The position numbers and the translations under genes were made by a program. 45,743 nt of DNA from a virus: the IMG/VR virus record IMGVR_UViG_3300031963_000272, positions 1 through 45,743 of that record; one strand, written 5' to 3'. Shown here piece after piece: positions 15,080 to 23,405 of the stretch (positions are counted from its first letter, which is position 1; the number at the start of each line of letters is the position of its first letter). Below the pieces are notes generated by a model. It searched no databases and was not told the DNA's origin. It worked only from the letters and a program-made list of their open reading frames with translations.

Positions 15080-16036
15080 TTACTCCATCACAAACAGTTT
15101 GTTTGCAACAACTTGAGGCTGCGCCTGGTTCAGGAGACGCCAGGCTTGTGCAGGATCCACATCCATTTGTTGCTTGAAGCTACCCCAGAAGTTTTCAGGT
15201 TGCTGAGGAGCGGAAGCAGCGGGAGGAGCAGGGAATTGACCCAGGGCGGCATTAATGGGAGCAGTGGGATAACCACGTGTTTCCAGTTGAGCTTCGTCCT
15301 CATACACAGGATAGGGACCTTCCGGACCAAAGAACTTCAGTGTGTAATCACTGAGGACGTCAGGGTTGGTCAGGATTTCGTTATAAGCCAGGTTCTCACT
15401 GTGCTCGTTAACCGCAAAGTTGGCATAGCCTTGAATCAAACCTTTGGCTTGGGTGCCCCAGGCAACGGCACTATCCAGCATGCCTTCCAGTTGAAGGGCA
15501 TAATTATTTAGGATTCCTGGTGCCTCGACCCCGTACGCGTCGATTACCATCCGGCTTTCCTGGCTGAGATCCAGGTAATCCGCGATTTCCGCCAAGGAGG
15601 GATTCGAGGAGGTTTGGGAATAGTTGGGCGAGTAAGCCTGGTTGGTTGATAAGGTCTGCGCTGCCGAGTTCAGCGTACCCTGGTTGCTGACTTGTCCGTA
15701 ATTCGCCGGGGTATACTGAGTCGTCGCTGGTGATGGTTGACCCTGGAACGGGGATTGAACTGGTGCGCTCAGCAGGTTCACTACCTTGTTGAACGCCGAT
15801 TCCCACGGATTGTTGTTGCTGCCCGAATCCGGTTGGGATTGGGGGGCGTACTGAGTAGGGGCGGATTGGTAGCTGATATTCGGCTGAGGGATCGCTTGGG
15901 GGTAGCTGGTACCCACTTGATACGCCACTGGAGCTTGGGGCACCGGAGCTTGGGCTGGTACCACGTAGCTGCTTGGAGCCACCGCCACTGGTGCTTGGCT
16001 CGTCTGTGGGATCGATTGGACGGTAGCGTCCTGCAT
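15080..16036 (-). CDS. probable scaffolding protein
   Basis: 318 aa lying between portal and capsid genes, the normal place for a head scaffold. The N-terminal 150 residues are Pro/Gln/Ser/Ala-rich and probably disordered. The middle is helical (SLAEIADYLDLSQESRMVI, then LNNYALQLEGMLDSAVAWG), and the end is a short basic-acidic helix region. AAGGAG seven bases before ATG 16036 is a strong start signal. The first 533 bases of this gene lie inside the 3' part of the portal gene in another frame. Confidence 0.72.
   Translation of the reverse strand: MQDATVQSIPQTSQAPVAVAPSSYVVPAQAPVPQAPVAYQVGTSYPQAIPQPNISYQSAPTQYAPQSQPDSGSNNNPWESAFNKVVNLLSAPVQSPFQGQPSPATTQYTPANYGQVSNQGTLNSAAQTLSTNQAYSPNYSQTSSNPSLAEIADYLDLSQESRMVIDAYGVEAPGILNNYALQLEGMLDSAVAWGTQAKGLIQGYANFAVNEHSENLAYNEILTNPDVLSDYTLKFFGPEGPYPVYEDEAQLETRGYPTAPINAALGQFPAPPAASAPQQPENFWGSFKQQMDVDPAQAWRLLNQAQPQVVANKLFVME
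15504..16036 (-). other. 533-base dual-coding overlap of portal and scaffold genes
   Basis: Both frames are open over the whole stretch and differ by one base. The portal frame stops at 15504; the scaffold frame starts at 16036 behind AAGGAG. Both encode low-complexity, hydrophilic sequence there, as expected when one region must satisfy two frames. Confidence 0.8.
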
Positions 16037-17783
16037 AACTCATCTCCTTTTGTAGAGCTTCTAATGTTCGATACAGATATGGCGTTAAATCCAATCTTGG
16101 ATCCGCAGCCATCGGAAGATCCGGTGCTTGCGGGTGAGGAGTCTGCATCATTCCCCCCACTAGTTTAGCAAATTGAGAGTAAGCACCCTGCAATTCGTTC
16201 ACCATCCTGAACGGGAACCCAGATAACATCTCGGCCCGCTCCTCATCCGTCTTAGACGGGAAGAGGTATTTCAGTGCTTCAATGCTATCAACACCTAACT
16301 CCTGAAGGTTGCGAACCACGATGGAGTTATTGAGGATGTCTTGGGTGGAATCCTCGTAAACAGGACCTAACCAACGCCAAAGAACAGTGACATCACCATC
16401 TGGAATTAAACCCATCACACCAGGTGGAATTTGTTGCGCTTCCACGCAGGCAACCATTAGGTTTTTGACCTGCTCATTAAATTGCTTCAGTGCGTCTTCG
16501 TAAGCTGCGACTTCCTCTTCCGGAGCGTCAGCTTTTGGTTTAATTGGTTTTTCAATCTGCGCAGCTTGAGCAAGTGTTGATTTAAACAGCTGCTCTTCTT
16601 GGTAAAGAATCAACTCTAAACAACGACAAATACCATGGGTGTAAATAGAGTTTGCTTTTTTCTTGGAAGTAGCTGAAACACGTCCAAATAAGGATTTGTA
16701 CTCAGTTGCAGTAACGCCTGCTGAAATGGAAAGCTCATCCACGCCACCAAGGGCCGTCCGAATCTCTTCTCGATACTGACGAGCAAAAGCGTTTTGGTCA
16801 CCAGTGATGGCATCTGGAACGATGTAACCAACACGGTCGTTTGGTTCCAGGTTTGCAATCACACGTGGGACACGGATTTGACCATCAACGCCACGGCTGA
16901 CAGGATCAGCCTTGAACATTGAACGACTCATTGGGGATGGGCTTGTAAAGCCTGAGTTCGCAGCAATTGACGGTCGTTGGATCGACATATCCCCACCTGC
17001 TTCCATCAGGTCTGTCTTGGGACGCGACGAAAGAAGTGTTGGGTTACCAAAGAAAGTAATATTTTTGCGCATTGTGCGCATTAAATCATCATGCGTGCAG
17101 ATATGATTGGCCATTGCATCAAACTCCCCAACACCTTCATTAGAAAAGCCTTTGGGGTTATTGAAGATTTCTACACAAGGAATGAAGCCAAGACTGTTGG
17201 CAAATGTTTTTGTTTTGCCTGGAGTGGCAAAGCTAGGCATCTCAAAAGAAATTTCACCTTCTGAGTGTGTCTCTTCAATCGAATCATTCTTGATTGAAAG
17301 TTTAATGTAACGTTTTGCTCCGGGTGCTCCAGTGGTTGCCGTCCCTGTGATTGAAGTTATATTAATGCCTTCATTTAAGCCAAATCCTTTTTTTACCTTA
17401 TAGCTGTAGATGATCACCACTTCTTCCAGCTCACCATCGACGTTGTAATACGTTCGATATTCATGCTCACGGAAGTAGTAGAGGCGATAGCTAAATTTCG
17501 TAGGTCGAATATAAAAGAGTCCTTTGCCGTCACACAGGAAATACTCCCAGATGGAATCCAGGCGTGTGTCCATCTTGTTGTACTTCATCACACGATCGAT
17601 GAAGTCTTTGCGTTGGTTTCCGAAGTTATCTTGGCTTGGAAAGAACTCAACTCCTTGGCGGATACCAAAGAGTTTCATTTGTGCAATGTGAGACGCAACA
17701 ATGCCCGTATCAACAACAATATTGCTGTCCTTATCCAGGTAAGCGTTGATGATTTCTTGAAGCCGGCCTTTAGCGTCAGACAT
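15504..17783 (-). CDS. portal protein
   Basis: 759 aa. The first 560 residues read as a phage portal: DFIDRVMKYNKMDTRLDSIW near the N-terminus, a beta region (YYFREHEYRTYYNVDGELEE), the wing and stem (FARQYREEIRTALGGVDE) and a helical crown (NSIYTHGICRCLELILYQEE). It forms the dodecameric ring for DNA entry and binds TerL. From about residue 583 a Ser/Gly/Pro/Gln-rich tail of about 177 residues is coded in the same DNA as the scaffold N-terminus. The true stop TAA is at 15504. Such a long low-complexity tail is unusual for a portal. Confidence 0.88.
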   Translation of the reverse strand: MSDAKGRLQEIINAYLDKDSNIVVDTGIVASHIAQMKLFGIRQGVEFFPSQDNFGNQRKDFIDRVMKYNKMDTRLDSIWEYFLCDGKGLFYIRPTKFSYRLYYFREHEYRTYYNVDGELEEVVIIYSYKVKKGFGLNEGINITSITGTATTGAPGAKRYIKLSIKNDSIEETHSEGEISFEMPSFATPGKTKTFANSLGFIPCVEIFNNPKGFSNEGVGEFDAMANHICTHDDLMRTMRKNITFFGNPTLLSSRPKTDLMEAGGDMSIQRPSIAANSGFTSPSPMSRSMFKADPVSRGVDGQIRVPRVIANLEPNDRVGYIVPDAITGDQNAFARQYREEIRTALGGVDELSISAGVTATEYKSLFGRVSATSKKKANSIYTHGICRCLELILYQEEQLFKSTLAQAAQIEKPIKPKADAPEEEVAAYEDALKQFNEQVKNLMVACVEAQQIPPGVMGLIPDGDVTVLWRWLGPVYEDSTQDILNNSIVVRNLQELGVDSIEALKYLFPSKTDEERAEMLSGFPFRMVNELQGAYSQFAKLVGGMMQTPHPQAPDLPMAADPRLDLTPYLYRTLEALQKEMSYAGRYRPIDPTDEPSTSGGGSKQLRGTSPSSGAPSSSGVSSGYQLPPSDPSAEYQLPIRPYSVRPPIPTGFGQQQQSVGIGVQQGSEPAERTSSIPVPGSTITSDDSVYPGELRTSQQPGYAELGSADLINQPGLLAQLFPNLLESLLGGNRGLPGSQPGKPDGNRRVRGRGTRNPK

Positions 17784-17826
17784 TATTCACCTTGTACGTT
17801 AATTAAATACTAGCAGTTTTAAAAAT

Positions 17827-18348
17827 TTAAATCGCGCCTGTACCCATTTCGCCATAAAGCCCTGGGCCTTGACGATTCCCAAAGTAAGGAGCAATACCTG
17901 GTTGCATCCAAATTTGCGGCATTCCTGCGGGCCAACGATTATTACGCAATGGATTCTGTTTACTATTTTGTGTGTAGTTGCCCGGATCGTATGGTAAAAA
18001 TTGCGTATCTTGTCGAAAACGCACATCTCCCGGAATATCACTCATGCCCCCTGGTCGGTTGCCAATGAGTTCTTTTAAGGTCTGTTTGGGTTGAGCTTGT
18101 GCAAATAATACACCGCCAACATTACCAACTCCTGCGGCGGGCAATTGTGGCTGTAGAGGGATATTAAACTGTTGTTGTTCGTATTGTTGCGTATCTTTTC
18201 CCGGAAGAATAGGTGTTTTATTCCATGGCTCACCGCCTTGTATCTTGAAACGTGGATCAAGTAAAGGATTGTTGTTGGCACCAATAGTTGCATTATTAAA
18301 AACACCTGCATTCCCGGCCTCTACAGGTCCGCCACCGTAAAATCGCAT
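17827..18348 (-). CDS. small late protein upstream of portal
   Basis: 173 aa, rich in Pro, Gln, Gly and Asn, with no long helix or membrane span. It starts MRFYGGGPVEAGNAGVFNNA and includes LKELIGNRPGGMSDIPGDVR. The ATG at 18348 follows AAAAGG. It lies between the AbrB-like gene and the portal in the leftward operon. I do not recognise it; a head-associated role is guessed only from position. Confidence 0.62.
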   Translation of the reverse strand: MRFYGGGPVEAGNAGVFNNATIGANNNPLLDPRFKIQGGEPWNKTPILPGKDTQQYEQQQFNIPLQPQLPAAGVGNVGGVLFAQAQPKQTLKELIGNRPGGMSDIPGDVRFRQDTQFLPYDPGNYTQNSKQNPLRNNRWPAGMPQIWMQPGIAPYFGNRQGPGLYGEMGTGAI

Positions 18349-18373
18349 TTGCCTTTTGCTTATTGTTTTTATT

Positions 18374-18556
18374 TTACTCTTCTATAACTTCATAACCAGC
18401 CGCGTCATTGACCTTGGAAATGATAATGCCAGTGCCACGGACATCCCAGTTAAGTACGTCGCCTTCTTGCCAGCAAAGCTCTTCCATCACCTCATCGGGA
18501 AGAACAATGTACTGATCTCCGTTCTCGTCCTCCTGGACCTCGAGGATGTAACTCAT
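18374..18556 (-). CDS. AbrB/MazE-like small DNA-binding protein
   Basis: 60 aa. The sequence DENGDQYIVLPDEVMEELCW, then QEGDVLNWDVRGTGIII, fits the swapped-hairpin AbrB/MazE fold: beta strand, the LPDEVMEEL helix, WQEGD turn and beta strands. Very similar single-domain proteins occur in many cyanophages near the terminase or portal. It could regulate transcription or act as an antitoxin-like factor; no toxin gene is next to it. Its ATG overlaps the preceding stop as ATGA. Confidence 0.72.
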   Translation of the reverse strand: MSYILEVQEDENGDQYIVLPDEVMEELCWQEGDVLNWDVRGTGIIISKVNDAAGYEVIEE

Positions 18557-18849
18557 TTGGATTCAAGTAATTTCTCAACTAGCTTATCAAGTTTTGCATT
18601 GATTTGATTAAAGTTGTCATGCATTTGTTGGATCTCTCTCAGGAAGTCAACCTTGAGAACGTACTCTAAAGGCATACGTTTTAAATCGTCTTCCAAAACA
18701 TCAATCCTTCGCTTTTGCGATCCGATGTAATTAAAAGCTTGTTGGATCTGGTCGTTTTGCCTGCCAAGGATCTTGCCTGCGACCCAACTGCCACCGGTAA
18801 TAGCGGATACAACGGCCGTCAAACCGATAGCAATGTATTCAGGTCCCAC
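18553..18849 (-). CDS. membrane-anchored coiled-coil protein
   Basis: 98 aa from GTG 18849 (TTG 18855 adds two residues). An N-terminal membrane helix (IAIGLTAVVSAITGGSWVAG) is followed by a coiled coil with RRIDVLEDDLKRMPLEYVLK and EIQQMHDNFNQINAKLDKLV. This layout is shared by a small protein common in cyanophages next to terminase. It resembles an i-spanin in topology, but no o-spanin is visible nearby. The stop overlaps the AbrB-like gene by four bases. Confidence 0.72.
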   Translation of the reverse strand: MGPEYIAIGLTAVVSAITGGSWVAGKILGRQNDQIQQAFNYIGSQKRRIDVLEDDLKRMPLEYVLKVDFLREIQQMHDNFNQINAKLDKLVEKLLESK

Positions 18850-18881
18850 GACCAAATTTCGCTTTTTTCTAATTCTAAGGT

Positions 18882-20408
18882 TTAGTAATCAAGTTGGAGT
18901 TTACCCTTTTTCATAAGACCGTTAATCATCCAGACAAGGGCATCCACACAGTCATCATGACTGCTAACACCAAAGTTAGTCAGCTCTTCAAACATAGCGG
19001 TGAAGTTGCGATACCTATTAAAGATGATCTTACGGTCCTCAAAGAGTCCCATGCAACCACGGAAGCGTGCCAACTTATCAGCACGGAATCCTTTAACGGG
19101 ATGCCAATTCAAGTTGTAAAGACTTTCATTGTTCAGGCACACACGTTTGAAGTCTGCTTCCAGGGAAGCCTGGTACTGTACGGCTTCTGAATAGATGTCA
19201 CACGTCGAGTAAGTCGGGAAGTAATGACCGCTCTCATCTCGGCCCAAAATAGACCAATCATTAAGCAGTTCTTTCAAGGCATCTAGTTTTTCTAGGTTGC
19301 CCATAACGCGTAAACGACGGTAATCAATGACATGGATCTGATCACCAATACGTCCACCAAGTACCATCACGGTGTAATCATTTTTCTCTTTAGTGCCAGC
19401 GGAAAGATCGACTCCTATTGCAAGTGTGTCAAACTCTGTGGCGATCTCAGCTTTAACGATCAGTTCAGGCGCAAGAGACAACTCATTTTGTCTAATGACC
19501 TGATTCATGTACTGGAACGAAAAAGCAATAGGCGCTTGCCTTTTCTTTTCCTTCAAGTAATCCAATGACCACATCTCTGGCCAGTACGATTTTTCATCCC
19601 CTGTCTTGGGATCATTAAGTATCGCAGAAAGAACAATTTGCAACCAGTTGTTTTGCGTGTTAAATGTAGTGGAATGAATGTCATCATGGCGAAAGCGGGT
19701 ACCAAGGCAAATAGCTCTAGCGCCTTCAAACATGGTGGGTGCGATCACCGCATTCCAGTTGTCCTGCATCTGTTTACGGATGTCAGGGTTGGAGATGTCT
19801 GCCGCTGATTTAATGGCGTCATCAATGATGACAAGGTGTGAACGCTTGGAGGTCACTGAACCTTTAAGGCCAGCAGCGCAGAGGGTAAACTGTTCTTCAC
19901 CTGTGGTATCAATACCAGCAAACTTGTGGTCAATGGACCAGTACTCATTACTGGTGACGTTCTTAAGAAGACGTACGGTTGGGAAGACTTCTTGATATCG
20001 TTTGCTTTCAATGATACGTTTGATGGTTGCCGACTTGGAACGTGCAATATCAACCGTATAGGACAAGTAAAGAATCTGTAACGGCTTTTTGGCTTGTGTG
20101 TGAACACCAATAGCCCAGGCGGTAAACAAGCCGAGGACCGTACTCTTTGCGGAGCCCCTGGGTGCCAGGAGATCAACGTTTGGTCCTGCAATCTTAAGAA
20201 GACAAGTACTGTCTTCACCTGTCACAAAGTGACGATGCCATTCTTTGTGGTGATGAGCTGGAGGTTTATCTGCTACATACTCACAAAAGAAACCAAAATC
20301 TTCTCTTGCTTTCTCCAGGGATTCAAGATTTCGGGGAATACGAATCTGTTGCCTGCGAGCAGCAGCTTGTGCATTACGTCGATATGCAAGATGTTGATAC
20401 GCAGGCAC
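18882..20408 (-). CDS. terL: terminase large subunit
   Basis: 508 aa from GTG 20408. The ATPase half has Walker A LLAPRGSAKST (about 80-90) and Walker B HLVIIDDA (191-198). The nuclease half has GVDLSAG and, near the C-terminus, SHDDCVDALVW with the acidic metal ligands. It drives DNA packaging through the portal and cuts the concatemer. The neighbouring order small terminase, TerL, portal, scaffold, capsid is standard. A strong hairpin lies just before the start codon. Confidence 0.95.
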   Translation of the reverse strand: MPAYQHLAYRRNAQAAARRQQIRIPRNLESLEKAREDFGFFCEYVADKPPAHHHKEWHRHFVTGEDSTCLLKIAGPNVDLLAPRGSAKSTVLGLFTAWAIGVHTQAKKPLQILYLSYTVDIARSKSATIKRIIESKRYQEVFPTVRLLKNVTSNEYWSIDHKFAGIDTTGEEQFTLCAAGLKGSVTSKRSHLVIIDDAIKSAADISNPDIRKQMQDNWNAVIAPTMFEGARAICLGTRFRHDDIHSTTFNTQNNWLQIVLSAILNDPKTGDEKSYWPEMWSLDYLKEKKRQAPIAFSFQYMNQVIRQNELSLAPELIVKAEIATEFDTLAIGVDLSAGTKEKNDYTVMVLGGRIGDQIHVIDYRRLRVMGNLEKLDALKELLNDWSILGRDESGHYFPTYSTCDIYSEAVQYQASLEADFKRVCLNNESLYNLNWHPVKGFRADKLARFRGCMGLFEDRKIIFNRYRNFTAMFEELTNFGVSSHDDCVDALVWMINGLMKKGKLQLDY

Positions 20409-20410
20409 AG

Positions 20411-20440
20411 TAAGTATTGTTCAGTGTATTACTGAATACT
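20411..20440 (-). promoter_or_regulatory. hairpin immediately upstream of terL
   Basis: In the leftward RNA TTCAGT, loop AATAC, ACTGAA pair perfectly, and the flanks AGTA/TACT extend the stem across a small bulge. It ends two bases before the terL GTG and covers its ribosome-binding region. It may lower or control terL translation. Confidence 0.5.
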
Positions 20441-20768
20441 ACCTCATTTGCCGTCTTTGTTGTCCTTCTTCCGTTCTTGGTACTTGCGGACTTTGTCCAG
20501 GGCGGCCTTGCGCTTCTCCTTGTCCGACATCTCGCTGCCGTCCTCGTTCTTGGCTTCCTTCTTTTTGAAGTGCTCCAGGAGCTGGGGCGGCATTTTGTTC
20601 TTGGCCATCTGGCGATACTTTATTCAGTAATTGTTGAAACTGCTGTGGATCTGCGGCCGGTTGCTGAGAGGGTGAAGTTGCACTGCGGCCCATGCGTTCA
20701 CGCTGGATCTGCCTAACAAAAGTAGGCATGTTTGTTGCTACACCTGCTGCGTTTACGTTAGAACCCAT
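20439..20768 (-). CDS. hypothetical protein overlapping a nested small gene
   Basis: 109 aa. The first 60 residues (MPTFVRQIQRERMGRSATSP and a Gln/Pro stretch with FQQLLNKVSPDGQEQN) look like a normal small late protein. The second half (Gly/Gln/Arg-rich) lies in the same DNA as a 54-aa Lys-rich gene in another frame and looks like its shadow. The gene may therefore be older and shorter, or the overlap real. It sits between the probable small terminase and TerL. Confidence 0.5.
   Translation of the reverse strand: MGSNVNAAGVATNMPTFVRQIQRERMGRSATSPSQQPAADPQQFQQLLNKVSPDGQEQNAAPAPGALQKEGSQERGRQRDVGQGEAQGRPGQSPQVPRTEEGQQRRQMR
20444..20608 (-). CDS. small Lys/Glu-rich phage protein
   Basis: 54 aa: starts MAKNKMPPQLLEHFKKKEAK and continues with a highly charged helix (KEKRKAALDKVRKYQERKK). 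Short proteins opening with MPPQLLEHFKKK recur in cyanophages, so I trust this frame more than the longer one around it. It lies almost wholly within the 109-aa gene in a different frame and ends 36 bases before terL. Possible roles are DNA binding or assembly; nothing is established. Confidence 0.62.
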   Translation of the reverse strand: MAKNKMPPQLLEHFKKKEAKNEDGSEMSDKEKRKAALDKVRKYQERKKDNKDGK

Positions 20769-20796
20769 GGCAATTCTTTTATTTTAACGTGAGCTG

Positions 20797-21402
20797 TTAT
20801 TCATCTAATTGCATTTTAGCCCAAATACTCATCGAGGCTTCTTCCAGTGGTATTTCAATTGGATCATCTTTAAAGATGACCATGAGTTCACGCATGGCAC
20901 GGTCGGCACCAGCCATCAATAAACCTTTCCGATCGCGATTAGATGTAAAAACTTCAACTTGAGCAATCGTGCCACGTAATTCTTTTTGCATGCCTGCAAT
21001 ACGCGCAACACCTGCATCACGTTTTACAACACCATTATCAACATCTTCTCTAAGTTTTCTGATATCCTCTTGCATCTCCTCAATTTCATACAGAAGTTTC
21101 TTTCGGTGATCCGGCTTTGGATAGTTGTTTTTAAGCCAAGCTTCACACGAAGTAATGCTTCCGTTGTGACCAAGGAATCTTGCGTATAGAAAAATTTCAA
21201 CCACAGAAAAACAATCTGCAGCAAATGCCGTAAATGATTCTTGGTCGGAAGACGTTAAGTTATCGACCCACTGGTCAAATAACTCAATATTTATAAGCTC
21301 GTTGGGCCTGGTTGTAATCTCTTTCTTCGTCGCTCTGGGCGAAACGCTGCGCTTGTTCTGCTGTTGTGCGCTGTTCTGCGGCACCTTTTCCAATTGTTTC
21401 AC
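20797..21402 (-). CDS. probable terminase small subunit
   Basis: 201 aa from GTG 21402, with AAGGAG nine bases upstream. The middle is a helical bundle (DHRKKLLYEIEEMQEDIRKL, then VAGM-type helices) and the N-terminus is basic and flexible with a helical segment ELFDQWVDNLTSSDQESF. Its place two genes before terL, its size and its helical character suit a small terminase, which recognises the packaging site. I see no sure HTH signature, so the name is inference. The first 119 bases overlap the preceding gene in another frame. Confidence 0.5.
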   Translation of the reverse strand: MKQLEKVPQNSAQQQNKRSVSPRATKKEITTRPNELINIELFDQWVDNLTSSDQESFTAFAADCFSVVEIFLYARFLGHNGSITSCEAWLKNNYPKPDHRKKLLYEIEEMQEDIRKLREDVDNGVVKRDAGVARIAGMQKELRGTIAQVEVFTSNRDRKGLLMAGADRAMRELMVIFKDDPIEIPLEEASMSIWAKMQLDE

Positions 21403-21568
21403 GTTCTTGAGCTCCTTGCTCTTTCATTTTTTCTTTGCTGGAGCCAACGGAGACATCCTGAAAAATTTTAACTGCAGACGCAGCTTTCTTGGCCTTATCT
21501 TCGTCAAACAAAAACGAATAGGGATCATTGGAGAGGTCATCTCCAGTGTTAAGAAAACTGCTAGACAT
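21284..21568 (-). CDS. small late protein, coiled-coil C-terminus
   Basis: 94 aa. Acidic N-terminus (NTGDDLSNDPYSFLFDED), then a Glu/Gln/Ala-rich helix (EQRTTAEQAQRFAQSDEERD) that is probably a coiled coil. Its ATG overlaps the previous stop as TAATG and its last 119 bases overlap the next gene. Function unknown; it could interact with terminase or head proteins. Confidence 0.62.
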   Translation of the reverse strand: MSSSFLNTGDDLSNDPYSFLFDEDKAKKAASAVKIFQDVSVGSSKEKMKEQGAQERETIGKGAAEQRTTAEQAQRFAQSDEERDYNQAQRAYKY

Positions 21569-21735
21569 TATTCAAGGTCCTCCCCTTCGTTTTTGTTTTG
21601 GTCAGAAGACATTGTTTCTTTCTCCTGATCTGCTTTATTTCTAGCGTACTGGTACGCAACCTCCGCTGCTTTTTGATAGAGGCGAAGATCTTGACCCTCG
21701 CCTGATTCATTTTTTTGTGCAGCAGACGATTGCAT
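21568..21735 (-). CDS. small late protein
   Basis: 55 aa, hydrophilic (starts MQSSAAQKNESGEGQDLRLY; helix EVAYQYARNKADQEKE). It is linked to its neighbours by single-base overlaps on both sides, TGATG with the preceding gene and TAATG with the following one, which strongly supports it as a real member of this operon. Function unknown. Confidence 0.62.
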   Translation of the reverse strand: MQSSAAQKNESGEGQDLRLYQKAAEVAYQYARNKADQEKETMSSDQNKNEGEDLE

Positions 21736-22010
21736 CAGAAGTTGCTCATCATGGAAGCCAGGCCTTGGCTCATGATGTCACGACGGCCTTCGGTACTCTT
21801 TTGACGCTGTTGACGCATCTTGGAGCCTTCGAGGCGGCCCAGGAGATCTTCAAACTCATTGATGTTAAAAGACTTGGCGCCGTATTCGCCTTCAGTAACT
21901 TGTTTTTTCAGCTGAGTAGCAGTTTCTTGATCAATATTACCGGCTGCAAGAGCAGCATTAATATTGGCAATCTGATCGTTGTAGGTAGACGCCGAAGGAG
22001 ATTTAGACAT
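21735..22010 (-). CDS. small late helical protein
   Basis: 91 aa. It contains INAALAAGNIDQETATQLKK and EFEDLLGRLEGSKMRQQRQK, two helices with a basic middle, and ends ASMMSNF. It lies in the same operon 40 bases after the 220-aa gene. No family is recognised; the size and helical make-up would allow a scaffold-like or minor virion role. Confidence 0.62.
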   Translation of the reverse strand: MSKSPSASTYNDQIANINAALAAGNIDQETATQLKKQVTEGEYGAKSFNINEFEDLLGRLEGSKMRQQRQKSTEGRRDIMSQGLASMMSNF

Positions 22011-22049
22011 TGTGAAGCCTTCTGTTTAAAGATATTCTAGTGCAATTAA

Positions 22050-22712
22050 TTAAAAACTAAAAGCACCAATTAACGCATTACGATAAGCCGATTCAGATCC
22101 AATCTTTGCAATATCTTTTTGTCCGCGTTGACGCTCGGATTCTTGTTTAACACCAAACTCACCAGTAATCCTTGCAATATCTCTGCCACCTTGCTGGCGA
22201 ACACCTTCAACATCTTTAAGACCAGCGTTAATAATATCTTGCAAACGGAGATTGTTTTCCGCCTGAATCTTTGCTACGTCTGTTCGACCCAGGTAATCTT
22301 TATCGGCAAGGTATTTGCGAGCTTCGTTATCAAGTTCAGCAGAACGAACAGAGGCTCCGGCTTGGATATTGGCTACAGAAGATAGTCCAGTAGCTCTAAG
22401 TTTCTCTAGTTCTTGCTGAATATTGCCTTGCAGAGTAGTAATTCCTGAATGATACAGGTAGTCTCCATACTGCTCTTGAGACATACCCGATTTACTGTCA
22501 TCAACGCCGCCACCGGGTTGAACATTGTAACTTACGGGAGTGTTTGTTGCAGGTGTGTCACTAGTACTTGATGTTACTGATGGCCCACGATTAGTAACTA
22601 CACGCTCTGCAACATTTTTACTTACACCTGTTGCTTCCCTAATATCTTTTACGGATTCACCGCGTGCGGCCATCCGTTGCGCTTTTAAAAGATCTTGATT
22701 TTTTGTTGGCAT
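22050..22712 (-). CDS. late protein with N-terminal HTH-like segment
   Basis: 220 aa from ATG 22712, five bases after the previous stop. Residues 8-40 (LKAQRMAARGESVKDIREAT, then VSKNVAERVV) look like a resolvase-type helix-turn-helix. The C-terminal half is a long Gln/Glu/Arg-rich helical region with short near-repeats of the type RxxGxxDIAKI. It could be a DNA-binding virion or packaging protein; a second candidate for the small terminase function. Confidence 0.6.
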   Translation of the reverse strand: MPTKNQDLLKAQRMAARGESVKDIREATGVSKNVAERVVTNRGPSVTSSTSDTPATNTPVSYNVQPGGGVDDSKSGMSQEQYGDYLYHSGITTLQGNIQQELEKLRATGLSSVANIQAGASVRSAELDNEARKYLADKDYLGRTDVAKIQAENNLRLQDIINAGLKDVEGVRQQGGRDIARITGEFGVKQESERQRGQKDIAKIGSESAYRNALIGAFSF

Positions 22713-22716
22713 TGTT

Positions 22717-23373
22717 TTATCCAAACGTAGTGTTTAACATCTGCGCAAAAGCAGCAGAATCTTGATTCAGTTTAGGTGCGTCCGGTTTAAAGCGATACTG
22801 ACGCGATTTGTACTCGTCACTTGTGGTTAAGTATTTACCAAAGGTAGCTGCCACGTCTGCTGGATTGCTTATGCCCATACCTTGGAAGGACCCCACATAG
22901 TTTTGGATTTCGGGATCACTTAATGTGCGTCCCAACATCTGTTGAGCTGTTTGCTGGAAGAAGGGAGTGTAACGTGTGTACTTCTCAGCAGAAGGAACGC
23001 CGGCTTGTGTACGAGAAAGTTTAGAAGCTTTTTCGATTACTTCTTTACTGAAGTCTCCGGCACTACGTGATGCACTTTCAAAGGCAGTAGAAGCCTGTGA
23101 AGGAGTCAGGCGACCTTCCGCAATATCTGTTAAATAGCGATCAAATAACGCAGGTAGTTGTTCTGTTTTAAATTGTTTCCCAGTCTTCTGAATGTCTTTA
23201 ATTGCCTTTACGCCATAACGCGCAGGGTTAAAGGCACCGCCCCCTAGTCCACCGTACTCATCCGTGCCTTTGATAGCATCAATAAGCTGTTGCTGCTGTT
23301 CAAGAAGTTTGGTGAATTGATCTTCTTGGCTGACAGACCCTTGGTTTCCAGCTCCGTAAATATTATCTGCCAT
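22717..23373 (-). CDS. late protein, unknown function
   Basis: 218 aa, mostly helical, with a Gln-rich segment (KLLEQQQQLIDAIKG) and RYTPFFQQTAQQMLGRTLSD, a pattern of aromatic and Gln residues typical of phage minor virion proteins. There is no membrane span. It is the last of a run of similar sized proteins in the leftward operon. Function unknown. Confidence 0.65.
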   Translation of the reverse strand: MADNIYGAGNQGSVSQEDQFTKLLEQQQQLIDAIKGTDEYGGLGGGAFNPARYGVKAIKDIQKTGKQFKTEQLPALFDRYLTDIAEGRLTPSQASTAFESASRSAGDFSKEVIEKASKLSRTQAGVPSAEKYTRYTPFFQQTAQQMLGRTLSDPEIQNYVGSFQGMGISNPADVAATFGKYLTTSDEYKSRQYRFKPDAPKLNQDSAAFAQMLNTTFG

Positions 23374-23405
23374 TGTTACGTAGACTAATATATTTTGATT
23401 TTAGA

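Noticed and set aside
15737-16168. Rightward open frame opposite the portal/scaffold overlap
   Set aside because: Leu/Arg/Trp-rich and lacking a ribosome site; two real frames already occupy the other strand.
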